From: Fodinicola feengrottensis | Lineage (GTDB): Bacteria > Actinomycetota > Actinomycetes > Mycobacteriales > HKI-0501 | Reading direction: 5' to 3' | Assembly: GCF_010993775.1 (NCBI RefSeq) | Contig: NZ_WOTO01000005.1 | Span: 184,022-248,021 of the forward strand | DNA length: 64,000 nt | In this document: positions 1 to 8,047 of the stretch, one piece after another | Layout: the number at the start of each line of letters is the position of its first letter | How positions within the stretch are numbered: the stretch's first letter is position 1 | Program-made: the position numbers and the translations under genes | Notes under the pieces: model-generated | Seen by the model: the letters and a program-made list of their open reading frames with translations, nothing else | Database searches by the model: none | What the model was told of the DNA's origin: nothing

Positions 1-2
1 CG

Positions 3-554
3 GCCGTACAGGCCGCCCAGTCGGCGGCAGCGGCGGCCAACCGGCGGCTCGACAAGGCCGGCATACCCCCCGACGGGGCCGCGCCCGCGCCCAGCGCCAC
101 GCCCAGCGGCAAGGCGCCCGTCGTCGCGAACGCGTCCACCCAGCTGGCTGCCCACGCCAACAACGGCCAGCAGAGCGCCGTCACCACCGACCCCCGCGAC
201 CTGGCCACCCTGGTGCCGGTCAAGGGCGGTGTCTACACCGTGCCCCAGATCGACATCACGAATCCGCAGAAGGACACTGGCACCATCGAGATCCTCGTCG
301 ATGGTGTCCCGAAGTGGACGCAGGCGTTGGACAACCTGTTCGAGCTCCCGTTCAAGTTCGACCCGGCGCTGGTTCTCACCACGGCGAAGGCCGGTGGGCA
401 GGACGGGACCAAGCCGCACGTGCTGGCCATCCGGATCAACTGCACCAAGGCAGGCGACCCGATCCCCCTCAATGGCAAGGTCCAGGGCGGAGGCACCTGC
501 CGGGAGTACGGGTCCGTGACGTACACCAGCGTCACGCCGCCGGCCACCAACTAA
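3..554 (+). CDS. C-terminal part of a secreted or surface hypothetical protein
   Basis: The reading frame is open from the window edge, so the start lies upstream and only about 183 residues are visible. The visible part begins with an Ala/Gln-rich stretch (likely helical), then a Pro/Ala/Ser linker around residues 22-35. A compact domain follows with many beta-type residues and two cysteines (in INCTKAG and GGTCREYG) that could form a disulfide, as in exported actinobacterial proteins. I do not recognise the family and no catalytic motif is visible. A strong hairpin follows the stop codon, so this is the last gene of its transcript. Coding is supported by GC-rich third positions and the hairpin placement; function is unknown. 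Confidence 0.6.
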   Translation, partial: AVQAAQSAAAAANRRLDKAGIPPDGAAPAPSATPSGKAPVVANASTQLAAHANNGQQSAVTTDPRDLATLVPVKGGVYTVPQIDITNPQKDTGTIEILVDGVPKWTQALDNLFELPFKFDPALVLTTAKAGGQDGTKPHVLAIRINCTKAGDPIPLNGKVQGGGTCREYGSVTYTSVTPPATN

Positions 555-568
555 CCGCTCTCGTACGA

Positions 569-605
569 AACAGGTGCACAGCCAAGCCCTGGCTGTGCAC
601 CTGTT
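569..605 (+). terminator. Intrinsic terminator hairpin
   Basis: Two perfectly complementary 16-base arms (569-584 and 590-605) enclose a 5-base loop, starting 15 bases after the stop codon at 554. There is no clear T-tract, which is common for actinobacterial hairpin terminators. Confidence 0.8.
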
Positions 606-630
606 CGCTGTCCAAGGCCACTCAGGTCAA

Positions 631-668
631 TTGATTCCGTCGGTTGCGGGGAGTAATTCAACGGAATC
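631..668 (+). promoter_or_regulatory. Candidate promoter with inverted repeat upstream of the polyamine operon
   Basis: A TTGATT box (631-636) and a TAATTC box (654-659) are 17 bases apart, matching sigma-70-like spacing. An 8-base inverted repeat, GATTCCGT at 633-640 and ACGGAATC at 661-668, brackets the -10 region as an operator might. A second short repeat (GACAG...CTGTC) lies between here and the start codon. No dedicated regulator gene is adjacent. The assignment is inference. Confidence 0.35.
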
Positions 669-737
669 ACTTGTCGACAGGCATCGAGTCTGTCAAAGTC
701 GACACTCTCCAGGCGGTGACAGGAGAGGGGTGGATGG

Positions 738-2168
738 GTGCGTCAGCTGCAGAACTTCGTCGGTGGGGCGTACGTGAACGCCGCCGACGGCCGGACGGAC
801 GAGCTGGTTGATCCGTGTACGGGCGAGGTGTTCGCGGTGGCGCCGCGGTCCGGGCCGGCCGACGTGGACGCGGCCTTCCAGGCCGCCGCGAAGGCCGCGC
901 CAGGGTGGGCGGACGCCACGCCGGCCGAACGCAGCCTCGCGCTGTTCCGGTTCGCCGACGCGATCGAGGCGCGCGCCGATGAGCTCGTCGAGCTGGAGTG
1001 CCAGAACACCGGTAAGCCGCGCGGGCTCACCAAATCCGAGGAGATCTGGCAGATCCTGGACTCGCTGCGGTTCTTCGCCGGCGCCGCCCGGGTGCTGGAG
1101 GGACGGGCCGCCGGCGAGTATTTGGCTGACCACACCTCGTGGATCCGGCGTGAGCCGATCGGGGTGGTGGGCCAGGTGACGCCGTGGAACTACCCGATGG
1201 TGATGGCGACCTGGAAGTTCGCGCCAGCACTCGCGGCCGGCAACACCACGGTCCTCAAGCCGTCGGACACCACGCCGGTCAGCACCCTGCTGCTCGCCGA
1301 GATCGGCGCCGAATTCCTGCCACCGGGCGTTTTCAACGTCGTCACCGGTGACCGGGACACCGGCCGGGCGTTGGTGGAACACCGCATCCCGCAGTTGGTG
1401 TCGGTGACTGGGAGCGTACGAGCCGGCACCGAAGTCGCTGTGGCCGCCTCGAAAGATCTCAAGCGGCTGCACCTGGAATTGGGCGGCAAGGCGCCAGTCA
1501 TCGTTTTCGACGACGCGGACGTGGAAAAAGCGGCCGCCGGCATCGCCGCCGCCGGATATTTCAACGCCGGCCAGGACTGTACGGCCGCGACCCGGGTGTT
1601 GGCCGGTGCTGGCGTACACGATGATTTCGTGGCCGCGCTGACCGAAGCCGCCGCTCGTACCATCACCGGCGGGTTGGACAACCCGGACGCCGATTTCGGG
1701 CCGCTCAACAATGCCAACCAACTGGCGCGAGTGAGTGCGTTCGTGTCCAACGCGCCGTCGCACGCCGAGGTACGGACCGGTGGTCGCGCGGTCGGCGGCC
1801 GCGGCTTTTTCTACGAGCCCACCGTCATCTCCGGGCTGCGGCAGGACGACGACGACCTCATCCAGCAGGAGGTTTTCGGCCCGGTGGTGACCGTCCAGCG
1901 TTTCACTGACGAGGAACAGGCGGTCGCCTGGGCGAACGGGGTGGAATACGGCCTCGCGTCCAGCGTCTGGACGCGTGATCACGCCCGCGCGATGCGGGTC
2001 TCCCGCCGACTGGATTTTGGCTGCGTGTGGATCAACACGCATATCCCGATTGTCGCCGAAATGCCGCACGGCGGATTCAAGCACTCCGGCTACGGAAAGG
2101 ATCTCTCCCTCTACTCCCTGGAGGAATACACCAGGGTCAAGCACGTCATGAGCTATTTCGGCGCCTGA
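738..2168 (+). CDS. NAD-dependent aminobutyraldehyde-type aldehyde dehydrogenase
   Basis: This 476-residue protein is a complete aldehyde dehydrogenase. It shows the VTPWNYP substrate/cofactor segment, the ELGGKAPVIVFDDAD block with the general-base Glu at about residue 247, and the nucleophile Cys at about 281 in GQDCTAATR. Wording is closest to gamma-aminobutyraldehyde dehydrogenases, which oxidise 4-aminobutanal from putrescine to GABA in the cytosol. The GTG start is chosen because an AGGAGAGGGG ribosome site sits directly upstream; an ATG four bases earlier is in another frame. The polyamine importer genes begin 23 bases downstream on the same strand, so one operon for putrescine uptake and oxidation is likely. 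The family is clear; the exact aldehyde is inferred from context. Confidence 0.88.
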   Translation: MRQLQNFVGGAYVNAADGRTDELVDPCTGEVFAVAPRSGPADVDAAFQAAAKAAPGWADATPAERSLALFRFADAIEARADELVELECQNTGKPRGLTKSEEIWQILDSLRFFAGAARVLEGRAAGEYLADHTSWIRREPIGVVGQVTPWNYPMVMATWKFAPALAAGNTTVLKPSDTTPVSTLLLAEIGAEFLPPGVFNVVTGDRDTGRALVEHRIPQLVSVTGSVRAGTEVAVAASKDLKRLHLELGGKAPVIVFDDADVEKAAAGIAAAGYFNAGQDCTAATRVLAGAGVHDDFVAALTEAAARTITGGLDNPDADFGPLNNANQLARVSAFVSNAPSHAEVRTGGRAVGGRGFFYEPTVISGLRQDDDDLIQQEVFGPVVTVQRFTDEEQAVAWANGVEYGLASSVWTRDHARAMRVSRRLDFGCVWINTHIPIVAEMPHGGFKHSGYGKDLSLYSLEEYTRVKHVMSYFGA

Positions 2169-2191
2169 CCGCGAGCAGTGGAGCGACCAGA

Positions 2192-3364
2192 ATGGGTGAT
2201 ACCGCAACGAAATCCGGCGGCCACGTGAAAACCGTGGTGGCCGCTGGGGAACCGCCGGCGATCGGCTTGGTGGGCCTCAGCAAGACGTACGGCTCGGTGC
2301 ACGGCGAGGTGCCGGCCGTCCGGCGGCTTGACCTGGAAGTCGGGCAGGGCGAGTTCTTCTCGCTGTTAGGGCCGTCCGGCTGCGGGAAAACCACCACGAT
2401 GCGGATGGTGGCCGGGTTCGAGGTGCCCACCACCGGTTCGGTGCACCTGCTCGGCGAGGACGTCACGTCCATCCCGGCGCACCGCCGGGACGTCAACATG
2501 GTTTTCCAGTCGTACGCACTGTTTCCGCACATGACGATTTTCGAGAACGTCGCTTTCGGCTTGCGCCGCAAGGCGGTCAGCCGCTCCGAGGTCACCAGCC
2601 GGGTGGGCCAGATGCTGGAGCTGGTGGAGCTCGGCGGCATGGAGAAACGCCGGCCCGGCCAGCTTTCCGGTGGCCAACAGCAGCGGGTCGCTTTGGCGCG
2701 GGCGCTGGTGAACAAGCCGCGCGCGTTGCTTTTGGACGAGCCGCTTGGTGCGTTGGACCTCAAGCTCCGCCAGTCCATGCAGATTGAGCTCAAGCGCATT
2801 CAGCGGGAGGTCGGCATCACGTTCGTTTACGTGACACACGACCAAAGCGAGGCGCTGACGATGTCCGACCGGATCGCCGTGATGAACGCCGGCGTGGTCG
2901 AACAGCTGGGCGGCCCGCGGGAGATCTACGAACGGCCGGCCAGCCGTTTCGTCGCCGGTTTCATCGGCACGTCCAACCTTTTGTCCGGCGCGGTGGCCAA
3001 AGTCGTCGACGGGCACGCGGTGATCGAGCCGGGTGACGGCCAACGGGTGCTGGTCGAGACCACCGCCGCGGTTGTCGGCGAAGAGCTCGAACTGACCGTA
3101 CGCCCAGAGAAAGTGCGGCTGTCGGCGACCAAGCCGGACGGCGACTGCTGCCGGATTCTCGGTGATGTCACCGAAGTTGTCTACCTCGGCACCTCGACGA
3201 GCTATGCGGTGCGTACGGACACCGGCGCGGACATGACGGTTTTCCTGCAGAACGGCTCGGATGCCTCCGATGTGGCCGAGCGCGGCGACCGGGTGTGGCT
3301 TTACTGGCAGGCCCGGCATTCGTACCCGCTGACCCCGGTGCGTCCGGCCGAGGCGGCGGCGTGA
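2192..3364 (+). CDS. potA: Spermidine/putrescine ABC transporter ATP-binding protein
   Basis: The 390-residue ATPase has, in order, Walker A GPSGCGKTTT at about residue 60, the Q-loop MVFQSYALFPH, the ABC signature LSGGQQQRVALARA near 157, Walker B LLLDEPLGALD near 178, the H-loop VTHDQSEALTMSD, and a C-terminal TOBE-type regulatory domain. This is the PotA/FbpC layout. The frame is open further upstream into the dehydrogenase gene, but the ATG at 2192 gives a normal N-terminus beginning MGDTATK. It would power import through the PotB/PotC pair encoded downstream. It ends in a GTGA overlap with the binding-protein gene. Confidence 0.9.
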   Translation: MGDTATKSGGHVKTVVAAGEPPAIGLVGLSKTYGSVHGEVPAVRRLDLEVGQGEFFSLLGPSGCGKTTTMRMVAGFEVPTTGSVHLLGEDVTSIPAHRRDVNMVFQSYALFPHMTIFENVAFGLRRKAVSRSEVTSRVGQMLELVELGGMEKRRPGQLSGGQQQRVALARALVNKPRALLLDEPLGALDLKLRQSMQIELKRIQREVGITFVYVTHDQSEALTMSDRIAVMNAGVVEQLGGPREIYERPASRFVAGFIGTSNLLSGAVAKVVDGHAVIEPGDGQRVLVETTAAVVGEELELTVRPEKVRLSATKPDGDCCRILGDVTEVVYLGTSTSYAVRTDTGADMTVFLQNGSDASDVAERGDRVWLYWQARHSYPLTPVRPAEAAA

Positions 3365-4569
3365 ATCGGGCCGCCTTGCACCGAGGCCTGACCATGTCCC
3401 GGCGGTCGTTGCTGTTGGCCGGCGGGGTGTCGCTCGGGTTGGCCGCGTGTGGAGTAAAAGGACAGCAGAAGCCGCCGCCGACGCAACAGGAAATCACCTC
3501 GTACTGGGCCGGCCAGAGCCGGCACGGCAAGCTGAACTTCGCCAACTGGCCGCTTTACATGGATGACAAGCGTACGCAGCTGAAACAGTTCACCCAGGCC
3601 ACCGGCACCACGGTGAAATACCAGGAGGTCATCCAGGACGACCCGTCGTGGTTCGGCCGGATCCAGCCGCAGCTCGCGGCCGGCCAGTCGATTGGTTACG
3701 ACCTGATGGTGATGACCAACGGCATCGAGCTGACCAAGATGCAGCTGCTCGGATATCTGGTGCCGTTGGATCACAGCCGGCTGCCGAATTTCGCCCAGTA
3801 CGCGGGGCCGACGTACAAGAAAGAGATCTTCGATCCAGGGAATCTCTACACGATCCCCTGGACGTCCGGGATAACTGGTATTGGCTACAATCCGAAATAC
3901 GTCAAGAAAGAAATCACCAGCATCGCCGACCTGTGGGATCCGGCTTACGCCGGCAAGGTGGGGATGTTCTCGGCGACCGACGAACTCGGCTATTTCGGCA
4001 TGTACAAGTTGGGCATCAATCCGGCCAGCGCCGGCCCGGCGGACTGGAAAAAGTCCGCCGCGACCCTGAAACAACAGCGGGACAAGGGCATTGTCCGCGC
4101 GTACTACGACCAGACCTACATCAAGTCCCTGGCCAACGGCGACATCTGGATCACCATGGCATGGTCCGGCGACATCTTCCAACAGAACGTCTCCGAAGGC
4201 ACCGGACTCAAGTTCGTCATTCCGAAAGAGGGCGGCTCGCTGTGGACCGACAACATGTGCATCCCGCTGACGGCCGAGAACCCGGTCGACGCGCTGCAGC
4301 TGATGGACTTCTTCTATCAGCCCAAAATAGCCGCTGGGCTGGCCGAGTACATCAACTACGTGACCCCGGTGCCGGCCACCCAGGCGGTGATCCGGGCGCA
4401 GGCGGCGGCGGCCACCGGTGACGACCAGGACTCACTGACGGAGATCGCGGACAGCCCGTTGGTCTATCCATCCGCGACCGACTACGCGCGGCTGCACAGT
4501 TTCCGGCCGCTGACGCCGACCGAAGACCGTACTTTCCAGGACATCTTCCAGCCCATCATCCAGGGGTGA
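3361..4569 (+). CDS. potD: Polyamine-binding lipoprotein of the ABC importer
   Basis: This is a PotD-like extracellular solute-binding protein of about 402 residues. The N-terminus carries an SRRSLLLAG twin-arginine-like stretch followed by the lipobox LGLAAC, so the mature protein is probably lipid-anchored outside the membrane. Binding-protein hallmarks include LNFANWPLYMD, DLMVMTNGIELTKM and IPWTSGITGIGYNPKY. Two starts are possible: GTG at 3361, overlapping the potA stop as GTGA, and ATG at 3394, which has GAGG seven bases upstream. The GTG adds 11 residues before the Arg pair, as in longer Tat signals, but cannot be preferred firmly. It would deliver putrescine or spermidine to the permeases. 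Confidence 0.87.
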   Translation: MNRAALHRGLTMSRRSLLLAGGVSLGLAACGVKGQQKPPPTQQEITSYWAGQSRHGKLNFANWPLYMDDKRTQLKQFTQATGTTVKYQEVIQDDPSWFGRIQPQLAAGQSIGYDLMVMTNGIELTKMQLLGYLVPLDHSRLPNFAQYAGPTYKKEIFDPGNLYTIPWTSGITGIGYNPKYVKKEITSIADLWDPAYAGKVGMFSATDELGYFGMYKLGINPASAGPADWKKSAATLKQQRDKGIVRAYYDQTYIKSLANGDIWITMAWSGDIFQQNVSEGTGLKFVIPKEGGSLWTDNMCIPLTAENPVDALQLMDFFYQPKIAAGLAEYINYVTPVPATQAVIRAQAAAATGDDQDSLTEIADSPLVYPSATDYARLHSFRPLTPTEDRTFQDIFQPIIQG

Positions 4570-4572
4570 GCG

Positions 4573-5436
4573 ATGAACAGGCTGCGCGCGACGCTTTCAC
4601 CGTACTTCCTGGTCCTGCCCGGCGGACTCTGGCTGGCCATTTTCTTCGTCATCCCAGCGGTCTTCATGCTGTCGCTCTCGCTGCAGACCGGTGACGTGGT
4701 CAGCGGCTTCAGCCCGACGTGGAGTTTCTCCAACTACACCAACGCGATCGGGCTCTATCACACCCAGCTCCTGCGGTCGCTGGCCTACGGGCTGGCGGCG
4801 ACCATCCTCGCGATCGTGCTCGCCTACCCGATGGCGTACTGGATCGCTTTCCACGGTGGCACCCGCAAATCCACGTACCTGCTGCTCATGTTGTTGCCGT
4901 TCTTCGTCTCCTTTGTGTTGCGTACGACGGCGTGGAGCTTTCTCCTGTCAGACAACGGCATCTTGTTGGCGCCGCTGAAGTCCTGGGGGCTGCTGCCCGC
5001 GGACTTCCATGTCCTCGCGACCGCTCCGGCGGTGGTGTTGGGCCTCACGTACAACTGGTTGCCGTTCATGGTGTTGCCGATCTACCTGGCGCTGGACCGG
5101 GTCGACCACCGGATAGTGGAGGCCGGTCGTGACCTTTACGCGGGCCGAACAGCGATCTTCACCAAGATCATCCTGCCGCTGTCGCTGCCTGGAGTTTTCG
5201 CCGGTGTCATCATGACTTTCGTGCCGGCCAGTTCCGACTTCGTGAACTCCCAGGTGCTCGGTGGCACCGCGAACACCATGATCGGCAACGTCATCCAGTC
5301 GCAGTATTTCGTGGCCAGCAACTACCCGATCGCCTCGGTGCTCTCCTTCACTCTGATGGCACTGCTGTTGATCGGTATTTTCGCGTACGCGCGAGCGTTG
5401 GGCACCAAGGACATCATGGAGGCGGCGGCCCGATGA
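4573..5436 (+). CDS. potB: Polyamine ABC transporter permease (PotB-like)
   Basis: This 287-residue integral membrane protein has about six hydrophobic segments, the first being FLVLPGGLWLAIFFVIPAVFMLSL. The cytoplasmic EAA loop is recognisable near residues 176-190 (VEAGRDLYAGRTAIFTKIILPLSLPG), which docks the PotA ATPase. It starts three bases after the binding-protein gene, and its stop overlaps the next permease start by four bases (ATGA), so translation is coupled. It forms half of the membrane channel for putrescine/spermidine import. Confidence 0.88.
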   Translation: MNRLRATLSPYFLVLPGGLWLAIFFVIPAVFMLSLSLQTGDVVSGFSPTWSFSNYTNAIGLYHTQLLRSLAYGLAATILAIVLAYPMAYWIAFHGGTRKSTYLLLMLLPFFVSFVLRTTAWSFLLSDNGILLAPLKSWGLLPADFHVLATAPAVVLGLTYNWLPFMVLPIYLALDRVDHRIVEAGRDLYAGRTAIFTKIILPLSLPGVFAGVIMTFVPASSDFVNSQVLGGTANTMIGNVIQSQYFVASNYPIASVLSFTLMALLLIGIFAYARALGTKDIMEAAAR

Positions 5437-6277
5437 GCGTACTCACGCAAGAGCCACCGACCGCCGTCGCTGACGTGCCGGCGCGGGCCGCACGGGCGCG
5501 CCGGTCCGGTGGATATCTGCGGGTCTGGACCTGGGCGGTGCTGGCCTGGCTGTTCGTACCGGTCGCCGGCATGATCGTGTTTGGCTTCAACGACACCAAA
5601 GGTCGGTTCAACAACACCTGGCAGGGCTTCACCCTGCACTGGTATCGCGACCTCTTCGCCATTCCGGACCTGACTGTGGCGCTGCTGAACTCGGTCACGA
5701 TCGCGTTGCTCACCGCGGTCATCGCCGGCGCTCTGGGCACTCTGATCGGGCTCGCGCTGGCCCGCTACCGGTTCCGCGGCGCCGGCATTCTGGACACCAT
5801 CATGTTCGCCGCCATCGCCGCGCCCGAGGTGGTGATGGGTGCCGCGCTGCTGTCCATGTTCCTGAACCTGGACATTCCGCGGGGATATCTGACCATTCTC
5901 ATCTCGCACGTGATGTTCTCGCTGTCCTTCGTGGCGATCACCGTACGGGCCAGGGCCGCGACTTTGGACCCCTCACTGGAAGAGGCCGCCCGCGACCTCG
6001 GCGCCGGGCCGTGGGACACCTTCCGGTTGGTCACCCTGCCGATGATCCTGCCCGGCATTCTTTCCGGCGCATTGCTGGCTTTCGCGCTGTCCATCGACGA
6101 CTTCATCATCACCAGCTTCAATGCCGGGTCGACCGAGACCTTCCCGCTGTGGATCTGGGGGGCGCCACCAGGGTCGGCCTGCCGCCCCAGGTCAACGTGA
6201 TGGGCACGCTGATCTTCGCCTTCGGCGTGCTGCTCGCGGCCGGTGGCGCGCTCGCCGCTCGTCGCCGCAAAGTCTAG
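5433..6277 (+). CDS. potC: Polyamine ABC transporter permease (PotC-like), one apparent frameshift
   Basis: This is the second channel subunit, about 280 residues when rejoined. Six hydrophobic segments and the EAA loop (LEEAARDLGAGPWDTFRLVTLPMILPG) are present. The reading frame breaks at a run of six G at 6157-6162: the first frame reaches FPLWIWGA, and the expected ending (GLPPQVNVMGTLIFAFG, then Arg-Lys-rich tail) continues in another frame to the stop at 6277. One missing or two extra G restores a standard PotC. Because the rest of the operon is intact and the break is in a homopolymer, I take it as a sequence error rather than gene decay. A terminator hairpin follows, closing the operon. 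Confidence 0.82.
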
Positions 6278-6290
6278 ATTTTCGACCTCC

Positions 6291-6319
6291 AGCCGGGCAT
6301 CTTTCCTCGATGCCCGGCT
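6291..6319 (+). terminator. Terminator of the polyamine operon
   Basis: The perfect 10-base arms AGCCGGGCAT (6291-6300) and ATGCCCGGCT (6310-6319) with a 9-base loop lie 13 bases after the potC stop and are followed by TGTTGTG. Confidence 0.75.
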
Positions 6320-6409
6320 GTTGTGCGCCTTCCCGAGTGATTCACGGTTGTGCGCGTATCGCTGCCCTTAGGGGAAACTTGGCGGCGCTGACCTCGAAAG
6401 ACTTCAGGT

Positions 6410-6430
6410 GTTCCCGTCGATACCGGGAAC
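6410..6430 (+). promoter_or_regulatory. Inverted repeat upstream of the lanthipeptide precursor
   Basis: GTTCCCG (6410-6416) and CGGGAAC (6424-6430) form a perfect 7-base inverted repeat about 105 bases before lanA. It could be an operator or part of a leader hairpin. No dedicated regulator gene is seen in the cluster, so its role is open. Confidence 0.35.
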
Positions 6431-6534
6431 CTTTCCTGGATCTTCCCGGTCGCCGCCCATCGCCAACGGCTCCGGCAGGCCGCAACCTGGACAGTGCTTG
6501 CCTGTTCTTCTTCTTCTCTCGAAAGGAAAATGAC

Positions 6535-6699
6535 ATGCCCAACGGCTTGGACGAATTCGACCTGGATATTCGGCTGGAGGAGCCGAACTACCAGTCGCCG
6601 TGGTCCGGACCGGCACACACCTCCGGTCCGGTTGGTTGCGACGACTCGCACGACGCGACCTGTGGACTCTGCAACACCCACGGTTGGGACTGCCGGTAA
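6535..6699 (+). CDS. FxLD-type class I lanthipeptide precursor peptide
   Basis: This 54-residue peptide begins MPNGLDEFDLDIRLEE. The FDLD motif (residues 8-11) matches the FxLD leader box recognised by class I dehydratases. The core-like C-terminal part contains Cys at 35, 43, 46 and 53 and possible dehydration sites Ser/Thr at 21, 24, 29, 30, 38, 42 and 48; it ends GWDCR. The ATG has a GAAAGGAAAA ribosome site. The cyclase gene starts four bases after its stop. LanB would dehydrate Ser/Thr, LanC would add Cys thiols to form up to four thioether rings, and the ABC protein would export the product. No leader protease gene is seen, so the cleavage site is unknown. The tail does not resemble known FxLD or nisin-like cores that I can recall. 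Confidence 0.82.
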   Translation: MPNGLDEFDLDIRLEEPNYQSPWSGPAHTSGPVGCDDSHDATCGLCNTHGWDCR

Positions 6700-6703
6700 T
6701 TCC

Positions 6704-8035
6704 ATGACAAGCCTGAAACCTGCGCCGGCGCCGTCCGGTCCGATGGCGCCGTGGCGTACGCCGCTGCCCGTGCCGTTGGCGGCGATCGCGGTCTCGACCG
6801 CGACCGAGGTGGCTGAGCGCCTGCGCGCGATGGGCAGCGCGCAGGCCCTCGGAACGCCGGTCGCGCCAACGCAGGCCGGGCTGGAATCGTCGGCGGGCGC
6901 CGCTGTGCTGCATGGGCAGTTGGACCGGCTGCGGCCGGGGCACGGCTGGGACCATGCCGCCCACGCGGCGCTCGCCGATGCCACCCGGGCCATCGAAGGG
7001 CCCTGGAGCGCCCACCCTGGACTCTTCGGCGGACTGGGCGGAATCGCTTTCACCGCCCACTGGCTCTCGCAGGGCGGCAGCCGATACCAGCAGTTGCTGG
7101 CAAAAGCGGACGACGCGATCGTACCGATCGCACGGGCTCGCGGCGAACAGTTGGCGAAGACCCCAACGGGCCTGCCGTCCCGGGCGTACGACGCCGTCGC
7201 CGGGCTGGCCGGGACGGCCGGCTATCTCCTTCGCAGGACCGAAAATCCGGCAGCTGTCCAGTCGTTGCGAGCCGTACTGGCCGGGTTGGTGGTGCTCACC
7301 GGCGAAGGGCCGGACGGGCCCAACTGGTTCACTCCGTTCGACGCGCTCGTACCGGAAAGCCCGATGGCCAAGGAATTCCGGGAAGGCGCCTACAACCTGG
7401 GCTTGTCGCATGGCATTCCCGGGCCGGTAGCAGTGCTGTCGTTGGCCGCGACCGCTGGCATTTCGGTGCCAGGACAGGAAGTGGCGATTGAGCAGGCCGT
7501 GCAATGGATCCTGAATCACCGCCTTGACGACGAATGGGGTCCGAACTGGCCGGCCGCCGTCCCGCCGTCCCAGCAAACTCGGGATCTGCCCTATCCGGCG
7601 CAGAGTGGATGGTGCTATGGCACTCCCGGAATAGCCAGGGTGCTGTGGTTGGCTGGCGCGGCCCTGGACGATGACAAGCTTCGATCGATGGCCCTGCAGG
7701 CGATGGCCGCCGTCTATCGCCGGCCATGGAAAGTCAGGATTGTCGGCCGTTCCCCAGGGTTGTGCCACGGCGTCGGCGGTCTGCTGCAGATCACCCTGCG
7801 GTTCTGGAATGACACCGGCGACGACCTGTTCGCGGCCGAGGCAATCGATCTTACTGAGAGACTTTTGGCCCTGTACCAACCAGAACGTCCGCTCGGCTAT
7901 TTCGCATCGGAGGCCGGTGGTGAGCTGGTGGACCGGCCGGGGCTGCTGGACGGCGCGGCCGGTGCCGCCCTTGCCCTGCTGGCCGCGGGCAGCGACCGGG
8001 AGCCCGGCTGGGACCGGCTGTTGTTACTAGCGTGA
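6704..8035 (+). CDS. Lanthionine synthetase C family cyclase (LanC)
   Basis: This 443-residue protein has the LanC alpha-toroid signature. HPGLFGGLGGIAF lies near residue 105 and LSHGIPGPVAVLSL near 235. The zinc ligands are Cys304 in GWCYGTPG and Cys354-His355 in LCHGVGGLL. A late GLLDGAAGAALALL repeat is also typical. It should activate Cys thiols on zinc and cyclise them onto dehydrated Ser/Thr of the adjacent precursor in the cytosol. The gene is intact, starts at an ATG four bases after lanA, and is followed 12 bases later by lanB. Confidence 0.92.
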   Translation: MTSLKPAPAPSGPMAPWRTPLPVPLAAIAVSTATEVAERLRAMGSAQALGTPVAPTQAGLESSAGAAVLHGQLDRLRPGHGWDHAAHAALADATRAIEGPWSAHPGLFGGLGGIAFTAHWLSQGGSRYQQLLAKADDAIVPIARARGEQLAKTPTGLPSRAYDAVAGLAGTAGYLLRRTENPAAVQSLRAVLAGLVVLTGEGPDGPNWFTPFDALVPESPMAKEFREGAYNLGLSHGIPGPVAVLSLAATAGISVPGQEVAIEQAVQWILNHRLDDEWGPNWPAAVPPSQQTRDLPYPAQSGWCYGTPGIARVLWLAGAALDDDKLRSMALQAMAAVYRRPWKVRIVGRSPGLCHGVGGLLQITLRFWNDTGDDLFAAEAIDLTERLLALYQPERPLGYFASEAGGELVDRPGLLDGAAGAALALLAAGSDREPGWDRLLLLA

Positions 8036-8047
8036 AGGAGAAAAAAG

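Noticed and set aside
693..2207. A long open frame antisense to the aldehyde dehydrogenase
   Set aside because: Such frames are common opposite GC-rich genes; it has Arg/Gly/His-rich composition and no domain.
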